A stretch of DNA of 64,000 bases, taken from contig JAZAYU010000001.1 in assembly GCA_038501625.1 (NCBI GenBank), positions 8,917,374-8,981,373 on the forward strand, written 5' to 3'. The stretch is from Corbicula japonica. Its lineage: Eukaryota > Mollusca > Bivalvia > Venerida > Cyrenidae. Shown piece after piece: positions 11,913 through 22,230 of this stretch (positions within the stretch are counted from its first letter, which is position 1; every line of letters starts with the position of its first letter). Both the position numbers and the translations under genes were made by a program. The notes under the pieces are model-generated. The model saw nothing but the letters and a program-made list of their open reading frames with translations, was not told the origin of the DNA and did no database searches.

Positions 11913-12146
11913 CCCTTTCCTCCATAGATATACCTTTATTGCGAGTGTGAACAGTTTAGATCCATATAAGCTGGCACATCTGTGCCATCTGATCAGGATC
12001 TAAACTGTTCGCTTTTTTATTCATTAGGTTATTTCTGACAAAAATGCGACCAGTGCAGATCCAAATCAGACGGCATGGATGTGCCGGCTGATCTTGATCT
12101 ACACTGGTCGCACATGCATAAAAATGCATATATATGGAGGAAAGGG
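11913..12146. mobile_element. TTAA-type MITE copy flanked by ATAG
   Basis: Same family as 10942-11173: CCCTTTCCTCCATAGATATA at the left and ATATATGGAGGAAAGGG at the right. The 4 bp outside each end is ATAG (11909-11912 and 12147-12150), showing a true 4 bp duplication in a copy that did not land in TTAA. Confidence 0.7.
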
Positions 12147-12271
12147 ATAGTCTTGAATTCTAACACAACCACTCAGATTCTCCATAGGCAGTGTATGGAA
12201 GCGACAGTGATTAAATCCACAATATATCCCTGCTTTACTTTTTCTGACGCCGGACATTTTTGATATCATAA

Positions 12272-12348
12272 AAGGCACAGATATGCGGGCTGTTCTGGAT
12301 CTACACTGTTTGCCCATGCCATATAGGCGTATATATGGAGGAAATGGT
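12272..12348 (+). mobile_element. TTAA-MITE, right-end fragment
   Basis: GGCTGTTCTGGATCTACAC followed by TATATATGGAGGAAATGG, the last ~75 bp of the family. Confidence 0.5.
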
Positions 12349-13045
12349 TGATTTGACTCATAGGAGATTGGACATTAATAGTTTTACTGTTTTCAACCTA
12401 TGTGGACAATTTAACTTACAGGAACAAATGAAATAATAGACTGCTGTTAATTGTTCCCATGACCTTTATGTGTCTGTTTTTTATACATCTTATATTATGT
12501 ATTGATTCTTTGTTTTTTTTATGGATTACTGCTTCCTTTTTAAATTATCTATTGTAAAACAGAGAGCTAAAGTATTATAGGCATTCAGAAAAGAAACACC
12601 AAGACATAGTTTTAATGTTTTTGATTTTAATACTAGATTTTATCAATTGAAAGCAACTAAATTACTAATGGGGTTTTCTGTTTTTCAAGTTGGGTTTCTT
12701 TTCGTAAATATGTTACATTGAAAAAATATTCATATGTGTACTCTACAAAACCATTCAAGGACCCACATGAAGGAATTAATGAGTTTTTAGTCAAATATCT
12801 GTGTTAATTTACCGGTTGTAAACTGCAAAATATAATGTTATTCTGTAACAAATATTTTATTAGACTGACTTAATAGATTTTTGGAATCAAACAAACAAGT
12901 TCTCTCGTTTTGTGTCCATAAATTTTGTAGGAGTATACATGTGTGTGAAATCTGTAAAAACTGGAAATAGCAAAATTTAACATAACCACCTTTCCTTGAT
13001 AATCAGTTCACCTTCAACCCTTCATTTGGATGAAATTGACTGCCA

Positions 13046-13139
13046 GGGCCCAAGAGCATAAAACCAGTCTCCATTTCAGCCAATTAGATGCTTGAGATTT
13101 GAGACTGGTTTCCATGCTCAGTTTTATAAACTTGGGCAC
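13046..13139. repeat. Fold-back repeat (GGCCCAAG...CTTGGGC family)
   Basis: Left GGGCCCAAGAGCATAAAACC pairs with right GGTTTCCATGCTCAGTTTTA and CTTGGGC, around GCCAATTAGATGCTTGAGAT. This is one of several copies of a palindromic MITE; the most perfect is at 33490-33637. Confidence 0.55.
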
Positions 13140-13959
13140 ATAATGACATCATTGACAGCACTGAAAATGCTGGCGCCTTGTGTCTTCAAACTTGGTAGAT
13201 TGGTTGGACATGACAAGCAGATGTCCCTGTGTAATATTTAGCTCCAAAGTAAAGGTCATGTTAACCTTTTTGCAAGATAGATAAGTTGTTTGGCCAAGTT
13301 GGAAGAACCCCTTTTTTATTTTAGTCAACAGGTGAAGGGTCAAGGTGAGCTACAAGCCGTCTGTAGAACTTCAGACTATTGGCTGCTGACTGGTGGAATG
13401 AAGCTTACATTATTTACAAACATGTCTTCTATATACATATACTTTGATGACAGCTCTTAAATACCTCTCCCACCCACTACCTTACATGCTGGAGTGCAAC
13501 TCATTTGTTTTACAATTATGTTAATGACCTTTTAAACTGCTAACAATTGTTTTATGCATTTGATTATTAGAGAGTTTACATAGAATATATAATTTCTTGT
13601 GCTATGATATGCATGTCTGTTACAGTTTTTTGTCTTAAATAATGTCATTTAAGAAGTATATGAATTATTTTGATTTATAAGAAATTTCATAGTGTTCTTT
13701 AGTATTTTGACAGATAAAATTCATGAATGAGTTGCTGTGAATTGATGTGAGTGTGTCCAGAAACAGGCAGTATTAACACATTGTTTAACCTTGCCCAACA
13801 TTTTTACCCATCACTTCACTGAAATTTTCATTATTGATTAGATTTTGAAAAATTATAAACTTTAAAGTGTTGATATCTTGTTTGAAATGTTAACTGAACT
13901 GATTTTTGCCATTAAATGAAAAATATATTTATTTAATATTTGCTGCACCATAGTCCAGG

Positions 13960-14056
13960 TCACAACGTTATAAAACTGAGCATGGAAACCAGTCTCAAAT
14001 CTCAAGCATCTGATTGGCTCAAATGGACCTTCAGCCCATGCTGGGAATATGTATGA
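13960..14056. repeat. Fold-back repeat, half copy
   Basis: ATAAAACTGAGCATGGAAACC, AGTCTCAAATCTCAAGCATC and TGATTGGCTCAAATGG are the left arm of the palindromic family; the right arm is absent or decayed. Confidence 0.5.
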
Positions 14057-14308
14057 CATGACCTGTTATATTAGATAAGTATTGAAGATAAAATTGATGG
14101 ATGTGTACAGGGAGGGCAAATCATGAGTAAACCAGTGAGGGTTATCTCAACATAATACATTTTTAGTTTTAGTTTTGAATGCAAATGTTTTTGGCATGAA
14201 GTAATTGTAAATTCTGTGACGTTGCTACATTGTTACATACATCTAAATGCATTTTGAAATCCCTAGGTATATAACTGGGGATGTAGCAGTATGTCAGCCC
14301 TAAGTTAA

Positions 14309-14537
14309 CCCTTCACTCCAAGATCAGAAACGCCTTTTATCACATGGGAGACCAGTTAAGATCCAGATCAGTCAGCTCATCTAGATTTATAATGTTTTCC
14401 AGCTGGTCAGAAATAACCTGAAAAAACAAACTGTGTAGATCCTGATCAGGCAGCACATCCGGCAGCACGGATGTACTGGCTTATCTGGTTCTACACTGTT
14501 CACCCATGCCATAAAGGTCTATATATGGGGGAAAGAG
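14309..14537. mobile_element. TTAA-MITE, full copy
   Basis: CCCTTCACTCCAAGATC at the left and TATATATGGGGGAAAGAG at the right, with TTAA directly outside both ends (14305-14308, 14538-14541). About 229 bp. Confidence 0.65.
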
Positions 14538-14699
14538 TTAAGATTGTTGCCATTAAACTGTGTTTACTCATTTATTGTATTCTCCTTGTTGTGTATTGTA
14601 AGTGTCTGTGATCAGGATCTGGACACCACATTATACTTGTTTTTTGAGTGTTGATATTTATTATAATAGTATATTAAAGTTGTGCTATGTTGGGCTTAA

Positions 14700-14929
14700 C
14701 CCTTCACTCCATAGATACATCTTTATTGCATAGGTAAAAATTTAGATCCAGATCAACCAGCACATTCATGCCATCTGATCATGATCTGCTGTTTGTGTTT
14801 TGATTTATTAGGCTGTTTCAACTAAAAAGTGAACAGTGCAGATCCTGTTCACACAGCATGGATGTGCTGGTTGACCTGGATCTACACAGTTTTCATGTGT
14901 GATAACATGTGATTATATGGAGGAAAGGG
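14700..14929. mobile_element. TTAA-MITE, full copy
   Basis: TTAA then CCCTTCACTCCATAGATAC at the left; ATATGGAGGAAAGGG at the right, where the outer TTAA has decayed to TTTT. It lies 160 bp from the previous copy. Confidence 0.65.
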
Positions 14930-15027
14930 TTTTCAGCTAGTCTGTTCTCCTGGTGGAGACATTTATGTTTGTACAAATACATGGTAACACCTAATATTAA
15001 GTGATCACTTGAAACCATATTTCAAAA

Positions 15028-15247
15028 CCTTTACTCCATGGCTATGCCTTTTATCACATGGGCCAACAGTGAAGATCAAGATCAGCCCGCACATTCATGC
15101 TGTCCAATCAGGATTTTCACTGATCACTTCAGAAATAACCTAATGAATCCCAAAATGAACTGTGTAGATCCTGATCAGATGGCAAGGACATGCAGGCTGA
15201 TCTTGATGTACACTAATATCCCACGAGATATCTTCCATGGAGTAAAT
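15028..15247. mobile_element. TTAA-MITE, diverged copy
   Basis: CCTTTACTCCATGGCTATGCC to CTTCCATGGAGTAAATG, with internal GATCAAGATCAGCCCGC and CAGGCTGATCTTGATG. Confidence 0.55.
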
Positions 15248-15820
15248 GTAAATATGTAACCACATAAAACACCTCTTAACAATTGCCCTCAGGTTGTAAA
15301 ATATTTGAGAATTTGTTATTTGAATCTTTTGATGTAAGGAATATCTGAAACTGAACTGAATTGTGAGAAATCTGTCTTTGATTTTTCACATTTGCCTGTT
15401 GGAAAGATCTTGGTTTATCTTTCATAATATCTTATTTGTAAATGACGGATGGGTAAGGAAATATGTAGTCAGTTTCAAAAGAACATGTTTAATGGCAATG
15501 TTCTGATGTTCTGAAAATTTGGCTGTGATCTAGGAATGACTGCCTGCTTATTAAGGAATGATGTATAAAGTGTTTAAGGCATTTACAGCACCACTGCCAG
15601 AAAATTGACAAAGCTCTTTAAAATAGAACCTTCAATGAAGTCTTTGGAACCTATTGGGGAAAATACAGTTTCTGCTTTAATTAAAAGTGAGATAATGCTA
15701 TTGTGTAGACTACAGTACATTCTCATACATGTAAATTCTTCTGTATGCTTGCAGTTGTACTACATGTTATTAAATAAGTGTTCTGATCACTGTTAAGTTA
15801 TCTTTTATGAATGATATTTT

Positions 15821-16378
15821 AACCCTAAACACCATGTTATATGACTGTTACCCTATGGGAACAACCGGTGTATATACCAGATCAGCTAACACATCTGTGC
15901 CGTCTGATCAGGATTTACACTATTTGTTGTTAGATTCATTCAGTTATTTCTGACCAGACAACCAGTGTCGATCCAGATCAGACAGTGTGGATTTAATAAA
16001 ATTACACTAGTAAAGAAATCGCCAGCTAAATTTTGTTAGCAGAAGCATTATATGGACCGATGATATTATCATGGACAGATCACTGTTACCAGTTTAAGGC
16101 GGATTAAGTGTTCACAGGGGTGTTTTACTGAAATTTGTTAACTTTTGATCCTATGGGATATGGCTGTTCTCATGGGTGATTAATGTAGATCCAGATCAGT
16201 GGCACATCCATACTGTCTGTTCAAATTCTATACTGTTCACTTTTAGATTCATTAGATTAACCATTAGGTGATCAAGAAGCAATCAGTGTAGATCCAGATT
16301 AGACTTCACAGATGTGGAAGCTGAACTGGATCTTCACTTGTCATACTTGCAATAAACCCCTATATATGGAATAAAGGG
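15821..16378. mobile_element. Two decayed TTAA-MITE copies
   Basis: The first starts AACCCTAAACACCATG and fades near 16010. The second spans ~16138-16378 and ends CTATATATGGAATAAAGGG before TTAA. Both keep the GATCAG and GATCTACAC-type modules but with many changes. Confidence 0.45.
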
Positions 16379-16645
16379 TTAACTAAATTTATTTACTGCA
16401 TATCAAACAATGTGACCCTGATCAGTCTGTGCAGATGTGAAGGCTGATCTGGTTCTACTCTTATCCAGAATGTGACAGATGCTGTGATTCATGCTTATAG
16501 GTCTAATACTTAAGGAAATTACATTAAGTTGTTAGGAAATGAAAGATAGACTGGGTTCTTTTCAGGAGTAGCTAAACCTGGAAATGTCAATAACAAATTG
16601 TCAAACATGTTCATGTTACTCTATTGTGTTATATATTATTTTTAT

Positions 16646-17200
16646 GCCCCCACAAAGTGGGAGGCATATAGAGTTGCACTCGACCGTCCTCAAATCTTGT
16701 GGCATCAACTCCTCCAAAAGTAAGGCGGATTTCTTTCAAACTTGCACAGATGATCAAGCAGGATGAGTAGCTTATCGTAAAGAAAGGATTTTTTCCTGCG
16801 ACCATTTTCACCAGAGTTATGGCGCTTTGTTAATTTCACTATTTAAATCTTGTGGCATCAACTCCTCCTATAACTATAAGGCGGATTTTTTTCAAACTTT
16901 TACAGATGATCAAGCAGGATGTGTAGATGATCGGAAAGAAAGGATTTTTTCCTGCGACCATTTTCACAAGAGTTATTGCCCCTTGTTAATTTCATTTTTT
17001 AAATCTTGTGGCATCAACTCCTCCTAAACTATAAGGTGGATTTTTTTTCAAACTTGCACAGATGATCAAGCAGTATGTGTAAATGATCGTGAACAAAGGA
17101 TTTTTTCCTCCTGCGACCATTTTTACCAGAGTTATGGCCCTTTGTTATAAAAAATAATGTTGCAGCAGTGGGGGCATCAGTGTCCGAGGACACATTCTAG
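16646..17200 (+). mobile_element. Element D: 156 bp array element ending in hairpin + CTAG
   Basis: It starts GCCCCCACAAAGTGGG and holds three units of about 156 bp (AAATCTTGTGGCATCAACTCC at ~16690, 16847 and 17003). It ends GTGGGGGCATCA, a palindrome at 17180-17193 (GTGTCC/GGACAC) and ATTCTAG. TTAT precedes and TAAT follows, a possible 4 bp duplication with one mismatch. Hairpin plus CTAG is Helitron-like, but the 4 bp flanks and the terminal GCCCCCAC/GTGGGGGC inverted repeat are not typical of Helitrons. Confidence 0.6.
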
Positions 17201-17559
17201 TAATTGATCTTATTTAATGATCATCATGTAGCTTACATTTCAAACTTACTTAAATTCTGAGTAAGATATAATGTAAAATGTAAATATAATGTATAACTAC
17301 ATCTTCATGTCCATCTAACATATGAGACAGAGTGCTATATATATTTAATGAATTGTTTCACAATTATATATACTGTATGCACAATGAAATTTTAATAATA
17401 GATAGTTTTTCTTTGTTACTGAATTGCTTCCATAGTAAAAGATGGTGTGACATCACACACATCAGCCCACCATTATTTTTTATTGAATATAATAAGACCA
17501 GAATAAGTTATGCTTGTCCATGTGGAAAAGTTATTGCTGAATGAGAGTTTTTACTACTC

Positions 17560-17810
17560 TCTTACTAGTTGTGAATATTGCATGTATTTGTGTATTTTGG
17601 GAATGTGCATGTCACATCTTGGCATCATTTCCTAATGTCACTGTAAATTGTATAGCAAACCTTTGCATGACACATGTTTTATCCATTTAATATTTGTTAT
17701 TTTGTACAACTAGGTTGTATATATATTTTATGTTACTTTGTAAATATTTTGTTTGTGTATTGACTATGCAATTAATTTCGTAGAATTAAACAATTTTTTG
17801 CAGCAAGCTT
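17560..17810 (+). other. U-rich, 3'UTR-like stretch ending in ATTAAA
   Basis: T-rich sequence with TGTATATATATTTT, TTGTAAATATTTTG and then ATTAAA near 17786, followed by a short T-run. It looks like the end of a 3'UTR. It may be a long alternative TDRD3 end or a separate transcript; no coding exon was found near it. Confidence 0.25.
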
Positions 17811-18049
17811 TCCTCGTTTATCTTGTTCATGGTGGTTTGTTTATCAAGTTATTCGAGTGCAGCTGTAAGGTGTAAAACCGAGGGTATGATGGGACAATAA
17901 TATGCCCATTGAAGTTTGAAACCATTAAGACAGGATGGCAGCCAGCACACAACCAATAATCAGTGTTCTGATCTCAACATCATACTGTCATCCTTTTACA
18001 GTATTGTTTTGTTTCGTGTTTATTTATTCATAATAATTATCCCATTCGA

Positions 18050-18169
18050 ATGAAATCGGGAGGCAGGGGCCGCAGGAGCCGCGGCCGCGGCACCAATATT
18101 TCGGCAAGTCGTGGCTCCAGCGGCCAAGACTTCAAAATAGGGTTCTTTGGCGATTATGCAATGTCATAA
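18050..18169 (+). CDS. Small RG-rich ORF in a CpG-rich patch (uncertain)
   Basis: A 39-codon ATG-to-TAA frame begins MKSGGRGRRSRGRG and ends GFFGDYAMS. The RG-rich start comes from a local GC/CpG-rich patch (18055-18125, including a NotI-type GCGGCCGC) that stands out in AT-rich surroundings. It could be a first exon or promoter island of an unannotated transcript, or chance. No splice partner was recognised. Confidence 0.2.
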   Translation: MKSGGRGRRSRGRGTNISASRGSSGQDFKIGFFGDYAMS

Positions 18170-18687
18170 ACAGTAAACTAGCCATAAGATCGTCGTTTAT
18201 ACCTAAAAATCGTTATCGGCTTAGCTAATACACAACCAAGTGTCAACGTCAAGGAAACGGTGATGTGTCGCGGGATTGCCTCATGGTGTTAAACGAACGG
18301 TTGAGTAAGGAGCTAATCCCAGTTAAATGTTACGCAAGAAGTAGCGCGAAACAATGTCGTATTCGAAGACCATAATCGACAAAGAACGCGCTCAACATTA
18401 TAGTATTTATTTCATAAAATTAACATCATTTCCTAAGGAATATTCAGTAAATATGAATATGACACAATTTCTGATGGATCTTTATTGAAAGAATATACGT
18501 CTAATTTACGAACCGTAATCTTATTGTTGATTACAGTATTGCAGTACTCGAATATGATGATATCAACGTTTTAAATGACTACATATAATTGTTTTATAAA
18601 ATAAGTGACTTATTATATCGACATATTAATTATAATGTTACGCAGCAAAAATCATCTCTTCCGCGGCCCAATGTTCAAATCGCCTTG

Positions 18688-19136
18688 CCCGTTCTTCCGT
18701 CCGTCCTTAAGTCACACTTTTCTATCTGAAGCCATTTCTCGGTAACTAGCTGGTAAAATTTTATGAAACTTGGAATTAATATGAACCAACATACTGTGAA
18801 GATGTCTTCATTTTTTGTTTGACTAGTCACCTTTCTTCAAAGTTATTTCCCATTATTTAATGAATTTTTTTTTAAATCCGTCTGGAACCATTTCTTGGTA
18901 ACTAGCTAGTAGAATTTCATTAAACTTGAAACAAATACTAACCAATATATTGGGATGATGCCCGTCAAATATTTTTTTGAATATTCAATATTATTCAGAG
19001 TTAATGCCCTTTATTTTATAAAAAAAAATGTGCAACCATTTATCTTTAAAACCATTGAAGGGACATAAATGTCACTTGGAATATTGATAAAAAGCAATGA
19101 GAGAATTTGCAGTGCACAATAACCATAATCTTGTTT
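18688..19136 (+). repeat. Array-element remnant with (CCGT)n and CTTG end
   Basis: CCGTTCTTCCGTCCGTCC is followed by two to three ~150 bp units (CATTTCTCGGTAACTAGCTGG at ~18731, CATTTCTTGGTAACTAGCTAG at ~18888) and ends AATCTTG before TTTT. It has the same order of parts as elements A and D but is degraded; its left boundary was not found. Confidence 0.45.
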
Positions 19137-19659
19137 TTAATTATGCCCCTTTTAAAAATGACTGGCGTACAGCCTATGCGACCAGTGTAAAAGACATTGG
19201 TAAAACTTTGTTATTTGAAGTTATTAATGTGGAGATCATTTAACAGAAATATATGAACAGTTCATCTTTTGTTCTTCAGTGTTTACATTCCTTGCAAAAA
19301 ATAAGCTAACTATCGGCCTTATTCTTTAACAAGAAGACCAATTATTTTAACAGGTTGTGTTGCTAGTGGCTTGAAACCTGAAGCGGCATTGTCGTTTTAA
19401 ATTTTTTTTAAGCATTCTATAAAACGTTGAACGTAAATTCTGACTCTTGCAATGCGCTTTATCAGCCGTTTCCTCCTAGTGCGTTAACGCTCAAACGCAT
19501 TTTACGAGTATTTAAATTCACTTTATTTCCTCAACTCAACCGTTGCTAACACTAGTGGAATGGAATAGCGTAATTTTGATCTTTATTTGAGTAGCCATTG
19601 TTCCACTCATCTGACCATTCTGAGGTACACCCTGCAGCATAACGAGAGCTTCTGATGTT

Positions 19660-19682
19660 TCAAACAAGGCTTGGATTATATC
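19660..19682 (-). CDS. Unrecognised gene, last coding exon (YNPSLV-stop)
   Basis: Acceptor AAATTTAG, then GA TAT AAT CCA AGC CTT GTT TGA, completing an Arg codon begun by the previous exon. The two other frames across this exon stay open longer, so the terminal frame depends on the phase-1 donor at 19821. Confidence 0.4.
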
Positions 19683-20508
19683 CTAAATTTACAAAAATAA
19701 ACTATTAACTAAATATGTGGAATTGAGTAATGTCGTCGTTATTAAGTTCAAAGGTCACCTCTGTACGTAGCTTTCTTACATTTGTAATACCTCACATCTA
19801 TTAATATTATTTGTCGGTACGTCGTTCCAAAGCATCGGGAGGTGGTGGTGGTGGTGGTGGCACTGCTGGAAACACGATGGGATTGTTAATATCGGGCACT
19901 GGCACTGGTTCAGAGGAGGACTGATTCCTTCTCCTTATAGCTAAACGTGCCTGAAAATATAATCTTCCTGTAGACCTATCGTTTGTGTCATAAAATTCAT
20001 ATGAGGTATCTGTCAATGTCTCATTAGCGTTGTTATCCTGCTCAGATTCATGGTTTAGCTCCGGTGTGCTTGCTGGTAAGTCGTCATTTGGGTAATTAGT
20101 ATTATCAACGCATGTTTGATTGACGACCGTGGCATCTAGAAATACATAAAGAACTGTGAGCATCTTTTTATTCATTGTTCATTTGTTTCTGGTTCATGTA
20201 ATTGAAACGATTAAAAACATCTTATATTGTAATTTACACGTCTATTGGATGTCTGTAAAAGGTGTTATAGCTAAGAAGAATGTTTTGCATGGAAGCCTAA
20301 CTCCAAGAACTGCGTCGGTGTCGGAGTCCAAACGCTTTTACAAATGAAAGGTTAAAGGTACAACTAGTGATTTTTCCATACAAACGTTTAATACGCAAAT
20401 TAAAATTAGCTGCCCTTTTCGAACAAAATAAAAGAAAAATCACACATACCCGTTGTTTCGTATTGGGAGAAGTGTGGCGTTGTTGATAAAATATGCTCGT
20501 TTTCTGAA
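19660..20508 (-). CDS. Unrecognised gene: tyrosine/proline-rich tail with C-terminal PDZ-type ligand
   Basis: Three minus-strand exons join in phase: 20508-20450, 20135-19821 and 19682-19660 (phase 2 in, then phase 1, phase 1, stop). The readable tail is about 131 residues, with no membrane segment or known domain. It holds HFSQYETTD, NTNYPNDDLP, DTSYEFYDTND and LYFQARLAIRRR, then a run of eight prolines and the C-terminus RYNPSLV. Class I PDZ ligands end S/T-x-hydrophobic, so SLV fits. Tyrosine motifs, polyproline and a PDZ ligand suggest the cytoplasmic tail of a membrane receptor or adhesion protein; that is inference. Upstream exons were not identified. I do not recognise the family. Confidence 0.45.
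19821..20135 (-). CDS. Unrecognised gene, exon with Tyr motifs and polyproline
   Basis: The 315-base exon is phase 1 at both ends. The acceptor is TTTATGTATTTCTAG and the donor GAACGAC|GTACCG. It encodes ATVVNQTCVDNTNYPNDD through VFPAVPPPPPPPPDALER. If the donor is not used the frame runs only four more codons to a TAA, giving an alternative end RTDK. The acidic first half and basic RLAIRRRNQ are seen directly. Confidence 0.5.
20450..20508 (-). CDS. Unrecognised gene, upstream exon (SENEHILSTTPHFSQYETT)
   Basis: Acceptor CACTTTCCAG and donor ACAACGG|GTATGTG; the frame ending in phase 1 fits the next exon and reads SENEHILSTTPHFSQYETT. A second AG five bases in could also serve as acceptor, with phase 1. 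Strong donor, modest acceptor. Confidence 0.4.
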
Positions 20509-20970
20509 CTGGAAAGTGACATTTTAAATATTTTATATTAAGTAAACCAATACACTTACTCGGGAAATCATTCACTCAATGATGTCTAAGAACTAATTTA
20601 CAGAAATAAATTTATTATCATAGGTCGCAAGCTTCTCAAATTTCTCTTGTGTTTTAATTGGAGGAAATTATTAAGACAACGGTTTAAGATGGGTTCGCCG
20701 TCTGCGCCATGATTAAGTGAATATAATTGAGAACGATTTTGTTGCAAGAATCTTATCAACATGTTGAAAGTTTTAGCGACAAGAAAACAAAAGCCTGTGA
20801 CTTATAAAGAAACTGAAAGCTTTCGAGACTTTTTCGAAACCCTCGCGAATGCCGTTCGCAACTCTGTCGCATACATACGTAGCCCAGGAGTTTTTACGAT
20901 ACAGGAGAAGTAGTTCTCAGAAGAAATTCAACCCTAATGCTGTACTATATCCATACGGTCTAAAACTCTT

Positions 20971-21104
20971 ACGTAAAACTGGGCTGAAGATGATAAAACT
21001 GAGATATGAAACCAGTCTCGAATCTGAAGCGTCTGAGTGGCTGAAATGGTCAGATCCATGATATATTGGTTTCTATTCTCAGTTTTATAATTTTTAGGCC
21101 AGGT
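20971..21104. repeat. Fold-back repeat, diverged copy
   Basis: TAAAACTGAGATATGAAACC, AGTCTCGAATCTGAAGCGTC and a returning arm GGTTTCTATTCTCAGTTTTA; member of the palindromic family best seen at 33490-33637. Confidence 0.5.
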
Positions 21105-21724
21105 ACTAATGTTGATGATGATTTGTGAAGAAAAAAAGACAGGAAACCTTGTCTTAGAACAACAGATTAACTGTCCCATCAGGCAGCTGTTTCGTCTTAA
21201 TTCCTAGGATTTGAGTAGATACCGGTAGTAGCTTCCTCAGTGTACTGTTTAACTTGACCTGCTTTTGTTCATAAACCTGAAAATGTAATAGTTACAGTAA
21301 AAAGACTCGTTGAAATGACAGAATATGTATTTGATATTCAAAGTTTTAACATGGTACAGTATCACACCCAGATCCAGAAGAGGACGGCAGACACGGTAAG
21401 TTTTTGGATATTTGACAGTGGTGAAAGTAATTTTTATTTTCGCTAGTTTTGATTAATACTTGGAAAAAAATATCGACTGACTTTAAAACCCAAATGAATT
21501 CTGCACCTTCCCTTAGATTCCTGGAATTGTAGAAGGGGTAATAAACATTTGATCGCGATTTAAATGCTAAATACGTTGTCATCGGTTCACTTTATAATTT
21601 GGCTGAAAAATAAAACTACCGATCAGTCACCGATGGATCTGTGTAACTTAGGCGTTAATAAATATTGATTTCCAAAAGATGTTTGATGTTTCCAAAATGT
21701 TGTTAATTAATTGCAATGGCGCGC

Positions 21725-22230
21725 GCAAACCACAGGTTCCCATCTCAAAGGCCAATGCCTTAGAGGCCAAATGTCTTGTCATAGCACTGAACAATCATGT
21801 TTATATTTGGCATAGATGTTAACCTCAGTGAGACGGTGTGTCTTCTCATCTCAAAGGTCAAGGTCACATTAAGAGGTCAAAGCTCTTGTTAAAGCATGTC
21901 CGGCCGATAACATTGACATGCACAAAGCAATCTTGTTTACATTTTGCACGAATCGTGACCTCAATGAGACAGAGTGTCGCGCGTAAACCCCATGTTCACA
22001 TCTTAAAGGTCAAGGTCAGAGTTAGGTGTCAAAGGTCATGTCAGAATTTGCCCAGACAGTAACTTTTACATGCATGAGCAGTCTTGTTTATATTTGGAAT
22101 GAATGCTTACCTCATTGAAACGGAGTTTGACGCTCAAACACCAGGTTCCCATCTTCAAGGTCAAGGTCACAATGTCAAAAGATCATGTCAGATCTTTTCC
22201 TTCCCATAACTCACACATGAATTGTTAGAT
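21725..22230 (+). repeat. Degenerate tandem array, ~145 bp period
   Basis: CCTCAGTGAGACGG (21823), CCTCAATGAGACAG (21959) and CCTCATTGAAACGG (22111) mark three to four units, each with CAGGTTCCCATCT-like and AAAGGTCAAGGTCA phrases. Termini were not recognised. Confidence 0.55.

Noticed and set aside
12075..12317. Overlapping ORFs on both strands
   Set aside because: They lie within and across two MITE copies; the frames come from the inverted repeat.
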